A stretch of DNA of 64,000 nt from Paenibacillus senegalimassiliensis (GTDB lineage: Bacteria; Bacillota; Bacilli; Paenibacillales; Paenibacillaceae). This document shows, piece by piece, positions 36,718-48,228 of this stretch; within the stretch, counting starts at the first letter, position 1; every line of letters begins with the position of its first letter. The translations under genes were made by a program, and so were the position numbers. Location of the stretch: contig NZ_LN909046.1 of assembly GCF_001486585.1 (NCBI RefSeq), positions 434,001 through 498,000 of the forward strand, read 5' to 3'. The notes beneath the pieces are model-generated. The model did not search any database and had not been told where the DNA came from. It saw nothing but the letters and a program-made list of their open reading frames with translations.

Positions 36718-36738
36718 CGCACTTAAAGGGAACCTATA

Positions 36739-37458
36739 TTATTCCAATGAGTCTTCGCTCTCCAGATGTTCTTCGGCATCCATATGCTGGCGATAAGCAT
36801 GGTTGCGGTAAAAGCAGGCATGCTGACCATAAATGTCGGTGGCGATGAAGCTTTCATAAGGCTCTACGAACCCCTCCAACTCGGTGGGGCTTTCGTTCTC
36901 AAGCTCATTGTATTCTGTCATATCCGAGCTTTCGATGATGGCGGGGACGCCCGATGTGCCAAACCGCTCCAGCGCTTGCCAGGTATCCTCACCGTCAAAG
37001 CCATTCTGGTCGTCCCGCTCATCCAGATTTGTTCGTCCAAACGAGGGAGCCAAGACGACCTCCTCCACCGGGCGGTTGTTGGAAACCGAAGTTTGCGGAC
37101 TATGCTCCAGACAATAAGCCGTTTCAGGAATCGCGTTAAGTCGTTCAAATTGGATCGGGCGGCCGCAGATGGTACAAGTACCGTAGCTCCCCTCCTTGAT
37201 TCGCTGCATGGCGTCCTCAATTCGGGCAAGATGCAATTGTTGATGTTCTGCCAAGGCCAGATCCTTACCCCGTTCATACACTTCAGAGCCGAGGTCGGCA
37301 GGATGGTTATCAATAACGCTTAATTCATCCGTTTGATCACGCAGGGAGCTTGCTATTCCCAGACCTTGGCCGTCCTTTTGCTGATGAACCAGGGAGTAGC
37401 GGGTTGCGGTTAGCTTAGCGGTAAGCTGTTCCAGTTGAGTTGCTGTCAAATGAGACAT
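36739..37458 (-). CDS. TraR/DksA-type zinc-finger protein (YteA/YlyA family)
   Basis: A 239-residue protein with an N-terminal coiled coil and a DksA-like C4-type zinc finger (CTIC-GRPIQFERLNAIPETAYC-LEH, about residues 90-115). It is followed by a long acidic C-terminal region. Relatives in Bacillus (YteA, YlyA) bind RNA polymerase or act in forespore gene expression. The minus-strand ATG at 37458 follows AAGGAAAGGAG. The frame remains open upstream but lacks a ribosome site there. It is convergent with the preceding gene and divergent from lspA. Confidence 0.85.
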   Translation of the reverse strand: MSHLTATQLEQLTAKLTATRYSLVHQQKDGQGLGIASSLRDQTDELSVIDNHPADLGSEVYERGKDLALAEHQQLHLARIEDAMQRIKEGSYGTCTICGRPIQFERLNAIPETAYCLEHSPQTSVSNNRPVEEVVLAPSFGRTNLDERDDQNGFDGEDTWQALERFGTSGVPAIIESSDMTEYNELENESPTELEGFVEPYESFIATDIYGQHACFYRNHAYRQHMDAEEHLESEDSLE

Positions 37459-37541
37459 AAGCTTGCTGCTCCTTTCCTTCTTGTCTACGGATATTTTGCA
37501 CAGAATCGAGACGAAATACCTAAGGAAAAACCTTTCGTGCA

Positions 37542-37571
37542 TGGACGGGCCAATTCCCGCTGTGCTACAAT
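37542..37571 (+). promoter_or_regulatory. Possible sigma-A promoter before lspA
   Basis: TGGACG (37542-37547), 18-base spacer, TACAAT (37566-37571). The -35 is a poor match. Confidence 0.4.
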
Positions 37572-37643
37572 AAACAAGGCTTGAACGTGGAACATCCTGC
37601 CGCTTCATGCGGACAGGAAATGAAAAACGAGGTGACTTGCCGC

Positions 37644-38141
37644 GTGGTATATTTCTTGATTGCATTGATTGTATTTCTCATTGATCAGGGAACAAAATAC
37701 TTGATCGCTACCCGCTTGACCATCGGAGAGCAAATTCCGGTCATCGGTGATTTCTTCCTGATTACGTCCCATCGGAACCGGGGCGCTGCATTTGGCATTT
37801 TGCAAGATCAGCGCTGGTTCTTTATCGTAATAACTACCGTGGTCGTAATCGGAATTATTTGGTATTTGCAAAAAGTGAAACATCAGCCTAATAAAATGCT
37901 GCCTACAGCGCTGTCTCTCGTGCTGGGCGGGGCTATTGGCAATTTCCTGGACCGGGCTATAAGCGGCGAAGTAGTGGACTTTCTCCAGTTTAATTTCGGT
38001 AATTATACATTTCCGATCTTTAACGTGGCAGACTCCTGCATCGTGGTGGGCGTGGCTTTGATCATTCTGGATTCGTTGATGGAGATTCGCCGGGAGAAGC
38101 AAATTGCCGCAGCGCAGCAAGATCATGAGGAGAAAGTATGA
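37644..38141 (+). CDS. lspA: Lipoprotein signal peptidase
   Basis: The 165-residue membrane aspartic protease cleaves prolipoproteins before the lipidated cysteine. Four membrane segments and the catalytic motifs NFLDRAISGEVVDFLQF and FNVADSCIVVG (both aspartates) are present. GTG 37644 comes about ten bases after GAGGTG; ATG 37620 is an alternative. Several lipoproteins in this window (25930, 52345, 57254) would be its substrates. Overlaps rluD by four bases. Confidence 0.94.
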   Translation: MVYFLIALIVFLIDQGTKYLIATRLTIGEQIPVIGDFFLITSHRNRGAAFGILQDQRWFFIVITTVVVIGIIWYLQKVKHQPNKMLPTALSLVLGGAIGNFLDRAISGEVVDFLQFNFGNYTFPIFNVADSCIVVGVALIILDSLMEIRREKQIAAAQQDHEEKV

Positions 38142-39085
38142 GTTCAAGTAAACCATATGAGGCGGAAGCAGACGAGCAACTGGAGTGGGTAGTTAGTCCT
38201 GCCGAAGCCAAGGAACGAATTGATAAATACGTGAAGCAGCAGTTAGGCGAAGAGGTTTCCCGCAGCCAAATTCAATTGTGGATTGAGGCGGGAAACCTTA
38301 TTGTTAACGGGGCTTCTGTAAAAGCCAATTATAAGCTCGCTTCAGGAGACGTGATTTGTTTAACCGTGCCAGAGGCTGAAGCCACAGAGATTGAACCGCA
38401 GGATATCCCGCTGGATATTTATTATGAAGACCGGGATGTAATCGTGGTCAATAAGCAGCGAGGGATGGTTGTGCATCCTGCTCCAGGACATGGCTCCGGC
38501 ACCCTGGTAAATGCCTTGATGTTTCATTGCCATGATCTATCTGGTATCAACGGTGAACTGCGTCCAGGGATTGTGCACCGGATCGATAAGGATACGTCGG
38601 GGCTGATTATGGCAGCCAAAAATGATAAGGCTCACGCATCGCTGGCGTCTCAATTAAAGGCTCATTCCGTGACGAGAAAATATTTCGCACTGGTGCATGG
38701 TAACGTGAGTCATGATCAGGGAACGGTGGATGCGCCAATTGGGCGCGACCCGCATGATCGTAAGATGTATACCGTTATTGAACGCAATAGTAAGCAGGCG
38801 GTTACGCATTTCCATGTTGTTGAACGCTTTGGGGACTACACCCTGCTGGAACTGAAGCTGGAGACCGGTCGTACTCACCAAATTCGCGTACACATGAAGT
38901 TTATCGGCCATCCGCTGGTGGGAGACCCGCTCTATGGACGGAGTAAGGGGATCAAGATGAACGGCCAAGCGTTGCATGCCGCGGTGCTGGGGTTTGAACA
39001 TCCCGAGGATGCACGGTATTTGGAGTATTCAGCTCCGATTCCCGAGGATATGGAAGCTTTATTAGTATCGCTTAGGAATCGCTAA
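38138..39085 (+). CDS. 23S rRNA pseudouridine synthase, RluD family (YlyB)
   Basis: A 315-residue enzyme with an N-terminal S4 domain (residues 15-75) and a pseudouridine synthase domain with the catalytic aspartate in HRIDKDTSGLIMAAKN. GRTHQIRVHMKFIGHPLVGDPLYG is another family signature. The ATG overlaps the lspA stop (ATGA). RluD modifies helix 69 of 23S rRNA; substrate sites in this organism are inferred. Confidence 0.9.
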   Translation: MSSSKPYEAEADEQLEWVVSPAEAKERIDKYVKQQLGEEVSRSQIQLWIEAGNLIVNGASVKANYKLASGDVICLTVPEAEATEIEPQDIPLDIYYEDRDVIVVNKQRGMVVHPAPGHGSGTLVNALMFHCHDLSGINGELRPGIVHRIDKDTSGLIMAAKNDKAHASLASQLKAHSVTRKYFALVHGNVSHDQGTVDAPIGRDPHDRKMYTVIERNSKQAVTHFHVVERFGDYTLLELKLETGRTHQIRVHMKFIGHPLVGDPLYGRSKGIKMNGQALHAAVLGFEHPEDARYLEYSAPIPEDMEALLVSLRNR

Positions 39086-39231
39086 TACGGGTTCTGAATG
39101 TACATCTCCAGGAGACAGCCTGATCAAATAGTACAAACGATCAGGTGATTAATCCATTCAATATTGGTTCCGCTTCCTGCATATTTATATTGCGCAGATT
39201 TTTTTATGATATGAAGGAGTGGAACTCTGAT

Positions 39232-40485
39232 ATGAGTACGTTGAACGGGCAAGAAACCTACATTCAGCAGCAATTTGCAGAACGAATTGGCGGATCGAAC
39301 TATGGTAAAGATACCGCTATTTATAAATTTGAGAAGATCAAACGGGCTAAGGCTGCGGCAAAAAAGGATTTTCCAGACGTTGAACTAATTGATATGGGCG
39401 TTGGTGAACCTGACGATATGGCGGATGCTGGTATTGTTGCCAAGCTGGCCGAAGAGGCGGCCAAGCCGGAAAATCGCGGCTACGCTGATAATGGTATTCC
39501 GGAGTTTAAGGAGGCCGCCGCCACCTATTTACATGAGGTGTTTGGTGTAGAGGGTATTGATCCGGTAACAGAGGTTGTGCATTCCATTGGTTCGAAGCCA
39601 GCGATTGCCATGCTTCCGTCTTGCTTCATCAATCCTGGAGATATCACCATTATGACCGTTCCCGGATATCCGGTTATTGGCACCCATACTAAATATTTGG
39701 GTGGTCAGGTGTATACCGTTCCGTTGACGGAAGAGAATCATTTTCTACCGGATTTGGATGCCATTCCAGGGGAGATTGCCGAGAAGGCAAAATTGCTGTA
39801 TTTGAACTATCCTAACAATCCGACAGGAGCAAGCGCAACGCCGGAGTTTTTTGCCAAAGTGGTGGATTGGGCCAAGAAATATCATGTTATTGTCGTGCAT
39901 GATGCTCCGTATTCAGCATTGACGTATGACGGTGTGAAGCCGCTTAGCTTCTTGTCCGTACCTGGAGCGAAGGATGTAGGTGTAGAGCTTCATTCCTTGT
40001 CCAAGTCTTATAACATGACTGGGTGGAGAATCGGCTTTGTGGCAGGTAATCCGCTAATTGTTAAGGCCTTTAGCGACGTGAAGGACAACAATGATTCCGG
40101 CCAATTTATTGCCATCCAGAAGGCAGGAGCTTACGGGCTTGAGCATCCGGAGATTACGGAGAAGATTGCTTCTAAGTATTCCCGTCGGCATGAGCTGCTG
40201 GTTGCTGCATTAAATGACTTAGGGTTTACGGCCAAGAAGCCGAAAGGTTCGTTCTTCTTGTACGTGAAGGCTCCAAGTGGTGTAGAAGGTGGCCCTACCT
40301 TTGCTACGGCTGAAGATTTCTCCCAGTATTTGATTCGTGAGAAATTAATCTCTACAGTGCCGTGGGACGATGCCGGACATTATGTACGCTTCTCTGTGAC
40401 CTTCATTGCGCATGGCGAAGAAGAGGAACGTCGTGTTATTTCCGAAATTAAACGCCGTTTGGGCGAAGTGAAATTTACTTTTTAA
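39232..40485 (+). CDS. LL-diaminopimelate aminotransferase-like class I aminotransferase
   Basis: A 417-residue PLP enzyme. DMGVGEPDD, NRGYADNGIPEFKEA, YLNYPNNPTGA and the PLP lysine motif SLSKSYNMTGWRIGF place it in the DapL/aspartate aminotransferase group, closest in look to LL-diaminopimelate aminotransferases that make LL-DAP in one step from tetrahydrodipicolinate. Activity on another amino acid cannot be excluded. The ATG at 39232 follows AAGGAG. The gap from rluD holds a small hairpin (cctgatc/gatcagg, 39118-39144). A terminator follows. Confidence 0.75.
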   Translation: MSTLNGQETYIQQQFAERIGGSNYGKDTAIYKFEKIKRAKAAAKKDFPDVELIDMGVGEPDDMADAGIVAKLAEEAAKPENRGYADNGIPEFKEAAATYLHEVFGVEGIDPVTEVVHSIGSKPAIAMLPSCFINPGDITIMTVPGYPVIGTHTKYLGGQVYTVPLTEENHFLPDLDAIPGEIAEKAKLLYLNYPNNPTGASATPEFFAKVVDWAKKYHVIVVHDAPYSALTYDGVKPLSFLSVPGAKDVGVELHSLSKSYNMTGWRIGFVAGNPLIVKAFSDVKDNNDSGQFIAIQKAGAYGLEHPEITEKIASKYSRRHELLVAALNDLGFTAKKPKGSFFLYVKAPSGVEGGPTFATAEDFSQYLIREKLISTVPWDDAGHYVRFSVTFIAHGEEEERRVISEIKRRLGEVKFTF

Positions 40486-40500
40486 GTGTTAAGCGGCATG

Positions 40501-40551
40501 AGAGCTGCCTTCAAGGGTCTTGTTCAGACCTGAGGGCGGCTCTTTTTTTGT
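40501..40551 (+). terminator. Rho-independent terminator after the aminotransferase gene
   Basis: A stem of about 16 pairs (gagctgccttcaagggtc with agacctgagggcggctc, with mismatches) is followed by seven Ts. Confidence 0.85.
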
Positions 40552-40676
40552 TCTATGCAACAGATCAACAGGCACATTAAAATACAGTTGAATAAATATA
40601 ACTTAAAATGTATAATTATTAGTATAAATCGTTTTTGTGATACTTACGGCTTACGTACATTTTCCGGCTAGGCGTC

Positions 40677-40705
40677 TTGACAGGCTAACCTCCTTCTGTC
40701 ATAAT
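40677..40705 (+). promoter_or_regulatory. Sigma-A promoter of the pyr operon
   Basis: TTGACA (40677-40682), 17-base spacer, CATAAT (40700-40705). Transcription would begin about 20 bases before the PyrR-binding loop. Confidence 0.75.
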
Positions 40706-40731
40706 TCATGTAAATCATAAGCACCTTTAAT

Positions 40732-40881
40732 CCAGTCCCGTGAGGCTGGCAAGGTAACGTGAATGGGGAAATGGGGCAGACTACGCTCATATGCAGCGAT
40801 TCTGCCCAAGACCCACGTGACAGTCATGGTCATACTATGACTGAGGACTCCTTGCCTGAATCAGGCAAGGAGTCTTTTTTT
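40732..40881 (+). promoter_or_regulatory. PyrR-controlled attenuator of the pyr operon
   Basis: The hairpin CCAGTCCCGTGAGGCTGG (40732-40749) matches the PyrR-binding anti-antiterminator loop (UCCNGUGAGG). A perfect terminator stem (gactccttgcctg with caggcaaggagtc) and seven Ts lie at 40846-40881, with an intervening hairpin at 40820-40843. When UMP is plentiful, PyrR would bind the loop and favour termination. Only one attenuator is seen, against three in B. subtilis. Confidence 0.85.
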
Positions 40882-40933
40882 ATGCGCCATCACGGACCGG
40901 ACTAGGTGAACATCGTCCTTAAGGAGGTCGTAA

Positions 40934-41482
<549 letters not shown>

Positions 41483-41484
41483 TC

Positions 41485-42396
41485 ATGGGAATGACAGCGA
41501 ACGCGGTGAAGGAACGTAGCCTGCTAGGGCTGAAGGATCTAAGTGCGGATGAGATCAACTCCATCCTGATTCGGGCGGCTTATTGGGATGCAAGAGAAGA
41601 GAAGATGATTCCGGTTCTGAAGGATGCATTTGTGGCTAATATGTTTTTTGAGAATAGTACACGAACCCGGTTTTCCTTTGAAATGGCAGAGAAGCGGCTT
41701 GGCGCCCAGGTATTGAATTTTGCGGCGGCAGCTTCCAGCGTAGAGAAGGGTGAATCGATTTATGATACGGTGCGGACGCTCGAATCAATGGGAATCGATG
41801 CCGGAGTCATTCGCTTGAAGCCGATTGGTATGCTGGCCGAGCTGGCCAAGAAGGTGAGTGTGCCTCTGGTGAATGCCGGAGATGGCAATAATGAGCATCC
41901 CACACAAGCTTTACTGGATCTGTATACGATGAAGCAGCAATTTGGTGAACTGAATGGCCTGAAGGTGTCTATTATCGGGGACATTCAACATAGCCGGGTA
42001 GCCCGCTCTAATCTGTGGGCCTTACAGAAATTCGGGGCTGAGGTCAAGCTGTGTGCGCCGCAAAATATGCAGGCACCGGAGCTTGCCGCTTACGCGCCTT
42101 ACGTCACGATGGATGAAGCACTTTGCGCCGATGTGGTCATGATGCTGAGGGTTCAACTGGAGCGCCATCATGGTGGTATCTTTAGCTCCACGGAAGACTA
42201 CCGCTTACAATACGGACTGACGGAAGAACGGGCCGGACGGCTGGCCCCACATGCACTGATTATGCATCCGGCTCCGGTCAACCGGGGTGTGGAAATTGAT
42301 GATGCGGTTGTGGAACATCCGCAGTCACGCATTTTCAAACAGATGCAGAACGGGGTACCTATTCGTATGGCGGTTATGGAGCGAGCTTTACTGTAG
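41485..42396 (+). CDS. pyrB: Aspartate carbamoyltransferase, catalytic chain
   Basis: The 303-residue enzyme makes carbamoyl aspartate. The carbamoyl-phosphate motif ENSTRTRFSFEMAEKRLG, the aspartate-side region and HPAPVNRGVEI are clear. No regulatory chain gene (pyrI) is present, as usual in Bacillota. The ATG follows GGAGGGGA. Confidence 0.95.
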   Translation: MGMTANAVKERSLLGLKDLSADEINSILIRAAYWDAREEKMIPVLKDAFVANMFFENSTRTRFSFEMAEKRLGAQVLNFAAAASSVEKGESIYDTVRTLESMGIDAGVIRLKPIGMLAELAKKVSVPLVNAGDGNNEHPTQALLDLYTMKQQFGELNGLKVSIIGDIQHSRVARSNLWALQKFGAEVKLCAPQNMQAPELAAYAPYVTMDEALCADVVMMLRVQLERHHGGIFSSTEDYRLQYGLTEERAGRLAPHALIMHPAPVNRGVEIDDAVVEHPQSRIFKQMQNGVPIRMAVMERALL

Positions 42397-42463
42397 GCCA
42401 TGCCGGGTGACGAGTGAGTGCGCGAGGATGAAATCGGAACATATTAGAGCGGAGGGTGCAGGG

Positions 42464-43750
42464 ATGAGGCTTATAATTGATAATGCAAACATTCTAAACG
42501 GACACGGGGAGCAGGAGCTCTCCCGGATTACTATAGAAGATGGCTTGATCGTCAGCATTGATGGAGCCACTGAAGCTGGGACTGCGATAGACGGAACAGC
42601 ACAGGTGCTGGATGCCAAAGGCAAGCTGGTGACTCCAGGCTTCATCGATATGCATGTGCATTTGCGAGAGCCGGGCTTTGAGCATAAGGAAACGATTGAA
42701 ACGGGTTCCCGTTCGGCGGCCAAGGGTGGGTTCACCACAATCGCTTGTATGCCGAATACGAAGCCGGTCACGGATAATCCCGAAACTGTAAGTATGGTCA
42801 AGCAAAAAGGGGCTGCATCGGGCTTGGTTAACGTGTTGCCCTATGCGGCTATTACCAAAAGCGAGTTGGGCCGGGAGCTTACCGACTTTGCGGCATTGAA
42901 AGCCGCAGGAGCCATCGGCTTCACGGACGATGGTGTTGGTGTGCAAAATGCGCAGATGATGAAGGATGCTATGAAGCTTGCTGCTTCCCTGGATATGCCG
43001 GTCATCGCCCACTGCGAGGATAATTCGCTGGTGGAAGGCGCGCCGGTGGCTGAAGGGGAATTTGCTCGCAAGCATGGGCTGAAGGGCATCCCGAACGAGT
43101 CGGAGGCAATTCATGTCGGCCGGGACATTCTGCTCGCGGAAGCAACTGGGGTGCACTATCATGTGTGTCACGTTAGTACCGAGCAGTCGATTCGCCTGAT
43201 TCGTCAGGCCAAGGAAATCGGCATTCATGTCACGGCGGAGGTGTGCCCGCACCATTTGCTACTCTCTGAAGAAGACATTCCCGAACTGGATGCCAACTGG
43301 AAGATGAATCCACCTCTACGGTCCAAACGGGATGTGGAAGCATGTATTGCCGCACTGGAGGATGGAACCATCGACATCGTGGTCACCGACCACGCTCCGC
43401 ATAGTGCGGAGGAGAAGGCGAAGGGCATGCAGCTTGCCCCGTTCGGTATTGTCGGCTTCGAGACAGCCTTCCCGCTGTTGTACACCAAGTTTGTCGCAGA
43501 AGGACGCTGGAGTCTGGACTTCCTGGTCAGACGGATGACAGCCGATCCAGCGCGTGTCTTTGGCTTAAGTACAGGGAAATTGGAGCCAGGTGCGCAAGCT
43601 GACTTAACGATTGTGGATTTGGAGCAGGAACGAGCGGTTGATCCTGGGACCTTCGCTTCCAAGGGACGCAATACCCCGTTCACCGGCTGGAAGCTCAAAG
43701 GCTGGCCTGTGGCAACTATCACCAAGGGCAAGCTCGTTTGGTCGGAATAA
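42464..43750 (+). CDS. pyrC: Dihydroorotase
   Basis: The 428-residue metal-dependent amidohydrolase closes carbamoyl aspartate to dihydroorotate. The metal ligands in GFIDMHVHLREPGFEHKE, HCED, CHVS and DIVVTDHAPHS are visible; it is a class I enzyme. Start at ATG 42464 after GGAGGGTG; an in-frame ATG at 42428 is weaker. Confidence 0.94.
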   Translation: MRLIIDNANILNGHGEQELSRITIEDGLIVSIDGATEAGTAIDGTAQVLDAKGKLVTPGFIDMHVHLREPGFEHKETIETGSRSAAKGGFTTIACMPNTKPVTDNPETVSMVKQKGAASGLVNVLPYAAITKSELGRELTDFAALKAAGAIGFTDDGVGVQNAQMMKDAMKLAASLDMPVIAHCEDNSLVEGAPVAEGEFARKHGLKGIPNESEAIHVGRDILLAEATGVHYHVCHVSTEQSIRLIRQAKEIGIHVTAEVCPHHLLLSEEDIPELDANWKMNPPLRSKRDVEACIAALEDGTIDIVVTDHAPHSAEEKAKGMQLAPFGIVGFETAFPLLYTKFVAEGRWSLDFLVRRMTADPARVFGLSTGKLEPGAQADLTIVDLEQERAVDPGTFASKGRNTPFTGWKLKGWPVATITKGKLVWSE

Positions 43751-43804
43751 TTGAAGAAAAGATATAAATACCTTTAAAAGTGATGCATAAAGGAGTGCTG
43801 AAAG

Positions 43805-44941
43805 ATGCAGGCAAGATTGTTGTTGGAGGACGGCACGTTGTTTACCGGAACCTCGTTTGGAGCAGAAGGGGACAAAACCGGCGAAGTCGTTTTTAATACA
43901 GGGATTACAGGCTACCAAGAGGTTCTGTCCGATCCATCTTATTGCGGTCAAATCGTGACGATGACCTATCCGCTAATCGGAAACTACGGAATTTCGCGTG
44001 ATGACTTCGAATCCGTTGCACCGTCGATCCACGGCTTTGTGGTCCGCCGTTATGAACCAACCCCAAGTAACTGGCGGGCGCAGTACAATTTGGGTGACCT
44101 GCTTAAGGAGTACGGCATTCCCGGCATTACCGATATCGATACTCGGATGCTGACCCGATTAATCCGTCATCAAGGGACGATGAAAGGGATTTTGACGACA
44201 TCAACAAAGTCGATTGAAGAACTACAAGAAATGATGCTCGCAACAAGCATTTCTGAGCTGCGCAATCAAGTGGCGCAAACCTCGACACAACATGTCTACA
44301 GTAGCCCGGGCTCCAAGGAGCGAATCGTGCTGGTGGACTTCGGGGCGAAAAGTGGTATTTTGCGCGAACTGAACAAACGGGATTGCGACGTAGTCATTGT
44401 GCCGCACAATACAACGGCCGAAGAAATTCGTCGCCTCCATCCTGACGGTATTCAATTGTCCAACGGACCTGGGGACCCGAAGGATGTTCCTTATGCCGTA
44501 GACATGATCTCCGAACTGCTTGGCGAATATCCGATCTTCGGCATTTGCCTGGGACATCAACTGTTTGCCTTGGCTTCGGGTGCGGATACCGAGAAGCTGA
44601 AATTCGGACATCGCGGTGGCAATCATCCGGTTAAAGAACTGGCCTCAGGACGCTGCTATATTACCTCGCAGAACCACGGTTATACCGTCAACGAAGCTTC
44701 CATCTCCGGTACGGAATTGGAAGTTACGCATATCAACAATAATGATAAGACTATAGAAGGCTTGCAACATAAGAAGTATCCGGCATTCTCGGTACAATAT
44801 CACCCAGAGGCAGCTCCGGGACCCTACGACAATAGCTATCTATTCGATCGATTCATCGAGATGATCCGTGAGAACAAACGGTTGTACCCGCAAAAGCCTC
44901 GTCAGGCCGAGATTATGGCCGCTGCGAAAGGAGAATTGTAA
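43805..44941 (+). CDS. carA: Carbamoyl-phosphate synthase, small (glutaminase) subunit
   Basis: The 378-residue subunit frees ammonia from glutamine. The N-terminal [17 protein letters not shown] and the C-terminal amidotransferase triad ([15 protein letters not shown] and YHPEAAPGP) are present. The ATG follows AAAGGAGTG. Being inside the pyr operon, it is the pyrimidine-specific form (PyrAA). carB starts four bases later. Confidence 0.95.
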   Translation: MQARLLLEDGTLFTGTSFGAEGDKTGEVVFNTGITGYQEVLSDPSYCGQIVTMTYPLIGNYGISRDDFESVAPSIHGFVVRRYEPTPSNWRAQYNLGDLLKEYGIPGITDIDTRMLTRLIRHQGTMKGILTTSTKSIEELQEMMLATSISELRNQVAQTSTQHVYSSPGSKERIVLVDFGAKSGILRELNKRDCDVVIVPHNTTAEEIRRLHPDGIQLSNGPGDPKDVPYAVDMISELLGEYPIFGICLGHQLFALASGADTEKLKFGHRGGNHPVKELASGRCYITSQNHGYTVNEASISGTELEVTHINNNDKTIEGLQHKKYPAFSVQYHPEAAPGPYDNSYLFDRFIEMIRENKRLYPQKPRQAEIMAAAKGEL

Positions 44942-44945
44942 TTCC

Positions 44946-47900
44946 ATGCCGATCAAAAAAGACCTAAAGAAAATTCTCGTTATCGGCTCCGGGCCGATCG
45001 TTATCGGTCAGGCGGCCGAGTTTGACTATGCTGGAACGCAAGCCTGCCAAGCGCTTAGAGAAGAAGGCGTTGAGGTGGTGCTGATTAATAGCAACCCGGC
45101 TACCATCATGACAGATACGAACATGGCCGATAAGGTCTACATCGAACCGATAACTCTGGAGTTTGTTACACAAATTATCCGGCAGGAACGTCCCGATGGT
45201 CTTCTGCCAACGCTCGGCGGACAAACGGGCTTGAATATGGCTGTGGAGTTGGCGCGTGCAGGCGTGCTGGAACGGGAGAACGTGAAGCTGCTGGGAACAC
45301 AGTTAACTTCCATTGAGAAGGCAGAGGACCGGGACTTGTTCCGCGAGCTGATGCGTGAACTGGAGCAACCAGTACCGGATAGCACAATCATTACTACGCT
45401 GGAGGAAGCTCTGAATTTCGCGGAAGAGATCGGGTATCCTCTTATTGTACGGCCAGCTTATACACTGGGCGGTACGGGCGGCGGAATCTGCGCCACGGAA
45501 GAGGAACTAAGAGAGACCGTTGCTTCGGGTATTCGCTACAGTCCAATCGGACAATGCCTGATTGAGAAATCGATTGCCGGCATGAAGGAAGTCGAATATG
45601 AAGTTATGCGGGATGCCAACGACAACTGCATCGTGGTCTGCAACATGGAGAACTTCGATCCTGTCGGTGTACATACCGGAGACAGTATTGTCGTAGCGCC
45701 AAGCCAGACTCTTTCCGACCGCGAATATCAAATGCTGCGCTCAGCGTCGCTCAAGATTATTCGTGCCCTTAATATCGAAGGCGGATGTAACGTACAGTTC
45801 GCACTGGACCCTCAAAGCTTCCAATACTATGTTATCGAAGTAAATCCGCGGGTAAGCCGCTCTTCGGCGCTGGCTTCCAAGGCTACAGGGTATCCAATTG
45901 CCAAAATGGCAGCCAAGATCGCTCTTGGCTACACGCTGGATGAGATTATTAACCCGGTGACAGGCCAAACCTATGCTTGCTTTGAGCCTACACTCGACTA
46001 TATCGTCAGTAAAATTCCACGTTGGCCGTTTGATAAATTCATCCATGCGAATCGGAAGTTAGGGACGCAAATGAAGGCGACCGGCGAGGTAATGGCGATT
46101 GGCCGAACCTTCGAGGAATCGATCCAAAAGGCCATTCGCTCTCTGGAAATCGGTACGCACCGCCTTTATTTGAAAGGGGCAGATAAGCTGGATGACGAGA
46201 CGCTGAACACGCGGCTCATCAAGGCAGATGACGAGCGACTGTTCCTGATTGCCGAAGCCTTCCGCCGCGGGTATGAGCTACAACAAATCCACGACTTGAC
46301 CCAGGTTGATTGGTGGTTCCTGGACAAAATCGAGAGATTGGTTGCCTTCGAAGCGGAAATCACGCGTGATGCGCAGCTTGATTACGATACGCTGTACCAG
46401 GCGAAGCGTCTGGGCTTTACGGACCGGGCGATTGCCGAGCTTCGGGCTGCGGCTCAGCCGACAGGCACGAACTTGGCCGAAGCGGACGTCAGAGACTACC
46501 GCCTGGAGCACGGCTTACGTCCTGTATACAAAATGGTTGACACTTGCGCGGCGGAATTTGAGGCATCTACTCCTTACTACTACTCTACTTATGAGACGGA
46601 GAACGAAGTGATTCGGACGGATAAGGAGAAGATTGTCGTACTTGGCTCCGGTCCGATCCGCATCGGGCAAGGGATTGAATTTGACTACTCGACGGTGCAT
46701 GCTGTATGGGCAATCCAGAAGGCTGGCTACGAAGCGGTCATCATTAATAACAACCCGGAGACGGTATCTACGGACTTCAATACCTCAGATCGTCTCTACT
46801 TTGAACCCTTGTTCTTCGAAGATGTTATGAACGTAATTAACGAAGAGAAGCCGGTTGGCGTTATCGTGCAATTCGGTGGCCAGACAGCGATTAATCTCGC
46901 AGCACCTCTGCAAGAGGCAGGTGTGCGAATCCTCGGAACATCTTTGGAAAGCATCGATGAAGCGGAGGACCGCAAACGGTTTGAGGCATTGCTGTCACGC
47001 CTGGATATTGCCCAGCCGAAAGGCAGCACGGTGACTTCAGTAGAAGCCGCCGTGGGCACGGCGCAGTCGCTGGGTTATCCAGTGCTGGTCAGACCTTCCT
47101 ATGTCTTGGGAGGCCGGGCGATGGAGATCGTGTACTCTGATGCCGAGTTGCTGAAATATATGGAAGAAGCGGTGAATATTAATCCACAGCACCCGGTGCT
47201 GATCGACCGCTACATGCTGGGCAAGGAAGTCGAGGTCGATGCGATCTGCGACGGAGAAACGGTACTGATTCCGGGGATCATGGAGCATATCGAGCGGGCC
47301 GGAATTCACTCTGGAGACTCGATCGCCGTCTACCCACCACAGCACCTGTCCGATGAATTGAAAGAGAAGATTGCGCTTATTACGATCAAGATTGCCCGCG
47401 AACTGAACACGGTCGGGCTGGTCAATATTCAGTTTGTCATCTACAAAGGTGAAGTGTATGTCATCGAAGTGAACCCACGTTCGTCGCGGACGGTGCCATT
47501 CCTGAGTAAAGTGACTAACATACCGATGGCTAATGTGGCAACGCAGTGCATTCTTGGTACCAAGCTGAGCGATCTGGGCTACAAGGATGGCTTATGGCCT
47601 GAGAGTACCCAGGTAGCAGTCAAGGTTCCGGTCTTCTCCTTCGCCAAGCTGCGCCGGGTAGAGCCGACTTTGGGGCCGGAGATGAAATCCACCGGGGAAG
47701 TCATGGGACGCGATCCGCAATATGCCAAAGCGTTGTATAAGGGCTTGATCGGCGCTGGGATGAAGATTCCGGCGACAGGCGCCATCATTGCAACGGTAGC
47801 CGATAAAGATAAGCAAGAAGCGGTGGAGCTATTACGTGGCTTCTACCAGCTAGGCTACCAAATCATTGCAACAGATGGTACGGCTTCGGCTTTGATTGAA

Positions 47901-48158
47901 GCAGGCATTCATGTCACGACGGTCTACAAGCTGTCTGAAGGAGTGCCAAACATTCTGGATCTGATTCGCAACGGAGAAGCTCACTTTGTCATCAATACGC
48001 TGACCAAGGGCAAGGCACCAGAGCGGGATGGCTTCCGTATTCGCCGCGAAGCCGTAGAGAACGGGGTGGTCTGCATGACCTCGCTGGATACGGTGCGCGC
48101 TTTGCTGGAGATGCTGGAGACGATTAACTTCTCCTCCCAAGCAATGCCGTCATTGTAA
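44946..48158 (+). CDS. carB: Carbamoyl-phosphate synthase, large subunit
   Basis: A 1070-residue synthetase with two homologous ATP-grasp halves ([20 protein letters not shown] and [19 protein letters not shown] open each half) and a C-terminal MGS-like allosteric domain ([19 protein letters not shown]), where UMP acts in relatives. The ATG at 44946 follows AAAGGAG. The pyrK-pyrD genes that normally follow are missing. Confidence 0.96.
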   Translation: MPIKKDLKKILVIGSGPIVIGQAAEFDYAGTQACQALREEGVEVVLINSNPATIMTDTNMADKVYIEPITLEFVTQIIRQERPDGLLPTLGGQTGLNMAVELARAGVLERENVKLLGTQLTSIEKAEDRDLFRELMRELEQPVPDSTIITTLEEALNFAEEIGYPLIVRPAYTLGGTGGGICATEEELRETVASGIRYSPIGQCLIEKSIAGMKEVEYEVMRDANDNCIVVCNMENFDPVGVHTGDSIVVAPSQTLSDREYQMLRSASLKIIRALNIEGGCNVQFALDPQSFQYYVIEVNPRVSRSSALASKATGYPIAKMAAKIALGYTLDEIINPVTGQTYACFEPTLDYIVSKIPRWPFDKFIHANRKLGTQMKATGEVMAIGRTFEESIQKAIRSLEIGTHRLYLKGADKLDDETLNTRLIKADDERLFLIAEAFRRGYELQQIHDLTQVDWWFLDKIERLVAFEAEITRDAQLDYDTLYQAKRLGFTDRAIAELRAAAQPTGTNLAEADVRDYRLEHGLRPVYKMVDTCAAEFEASTPYYYSTYETENEVIRTDKEKIVVLGSGPIRIGQGIEFDYSTVHAVWAIQKAGYEAVIINNNPETVSTDFNTSDRLYFEPLFFEDVMNVINEEKPVGVIVQFGGQTAINLAAPLQEAGVRILGTSLESIDEAEDRKRFEALLSRLDIAQPKGSTVTSVEAAVGTAQSLGYPVLVRPSYVLGGRAMEIVYSDAELLKYMEEAVNINPQHPVLIDRYMLGKEVEVDAICDGETVLIPGIMEHIERAGIHSGDSIAVYPPQHLSDELKEKIALITIKIARELNTVGLVNIQFVIYKGEVYVIEVNPRSSRTVPFLSKVTNIPMANVATQCILGTKLSDLGYKDGLWPESTQVAVKVPVFSFAKLRRVEPTLGPEMKSTGEVMGRDPQYAKALYKGLIGAGMKIPATGAIIATVADKDKQEAVELLRGFYQLGYQIIATDGTASALIEAGIHVTTVYKLSEGVPNILDLIRNGEAHFVINTLTKGKAPERDGFRIRREAVENGVVCMTSLDTVRALLEMLETINFSSQAMPSL

Positions 48159-48195
48159 TGGAAATTTAAACCTGAGAACCAACTACACTTAAGCG

Positions 48196-48228
48196 GCGGC
48201 TCGGAAGCAAATAGCTTCGGAGCCGCAC
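48196..48228. other. 13-bp hairpin between carB and pyrF
   Basis: gcggctcggaagc pairs with gcttcggagccgc across AAATA. There is no T run. It occupies the place where pyrK-pyrD lie in B. subtilis and could be a weak terminator or stability element. Confidence 0.5.
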
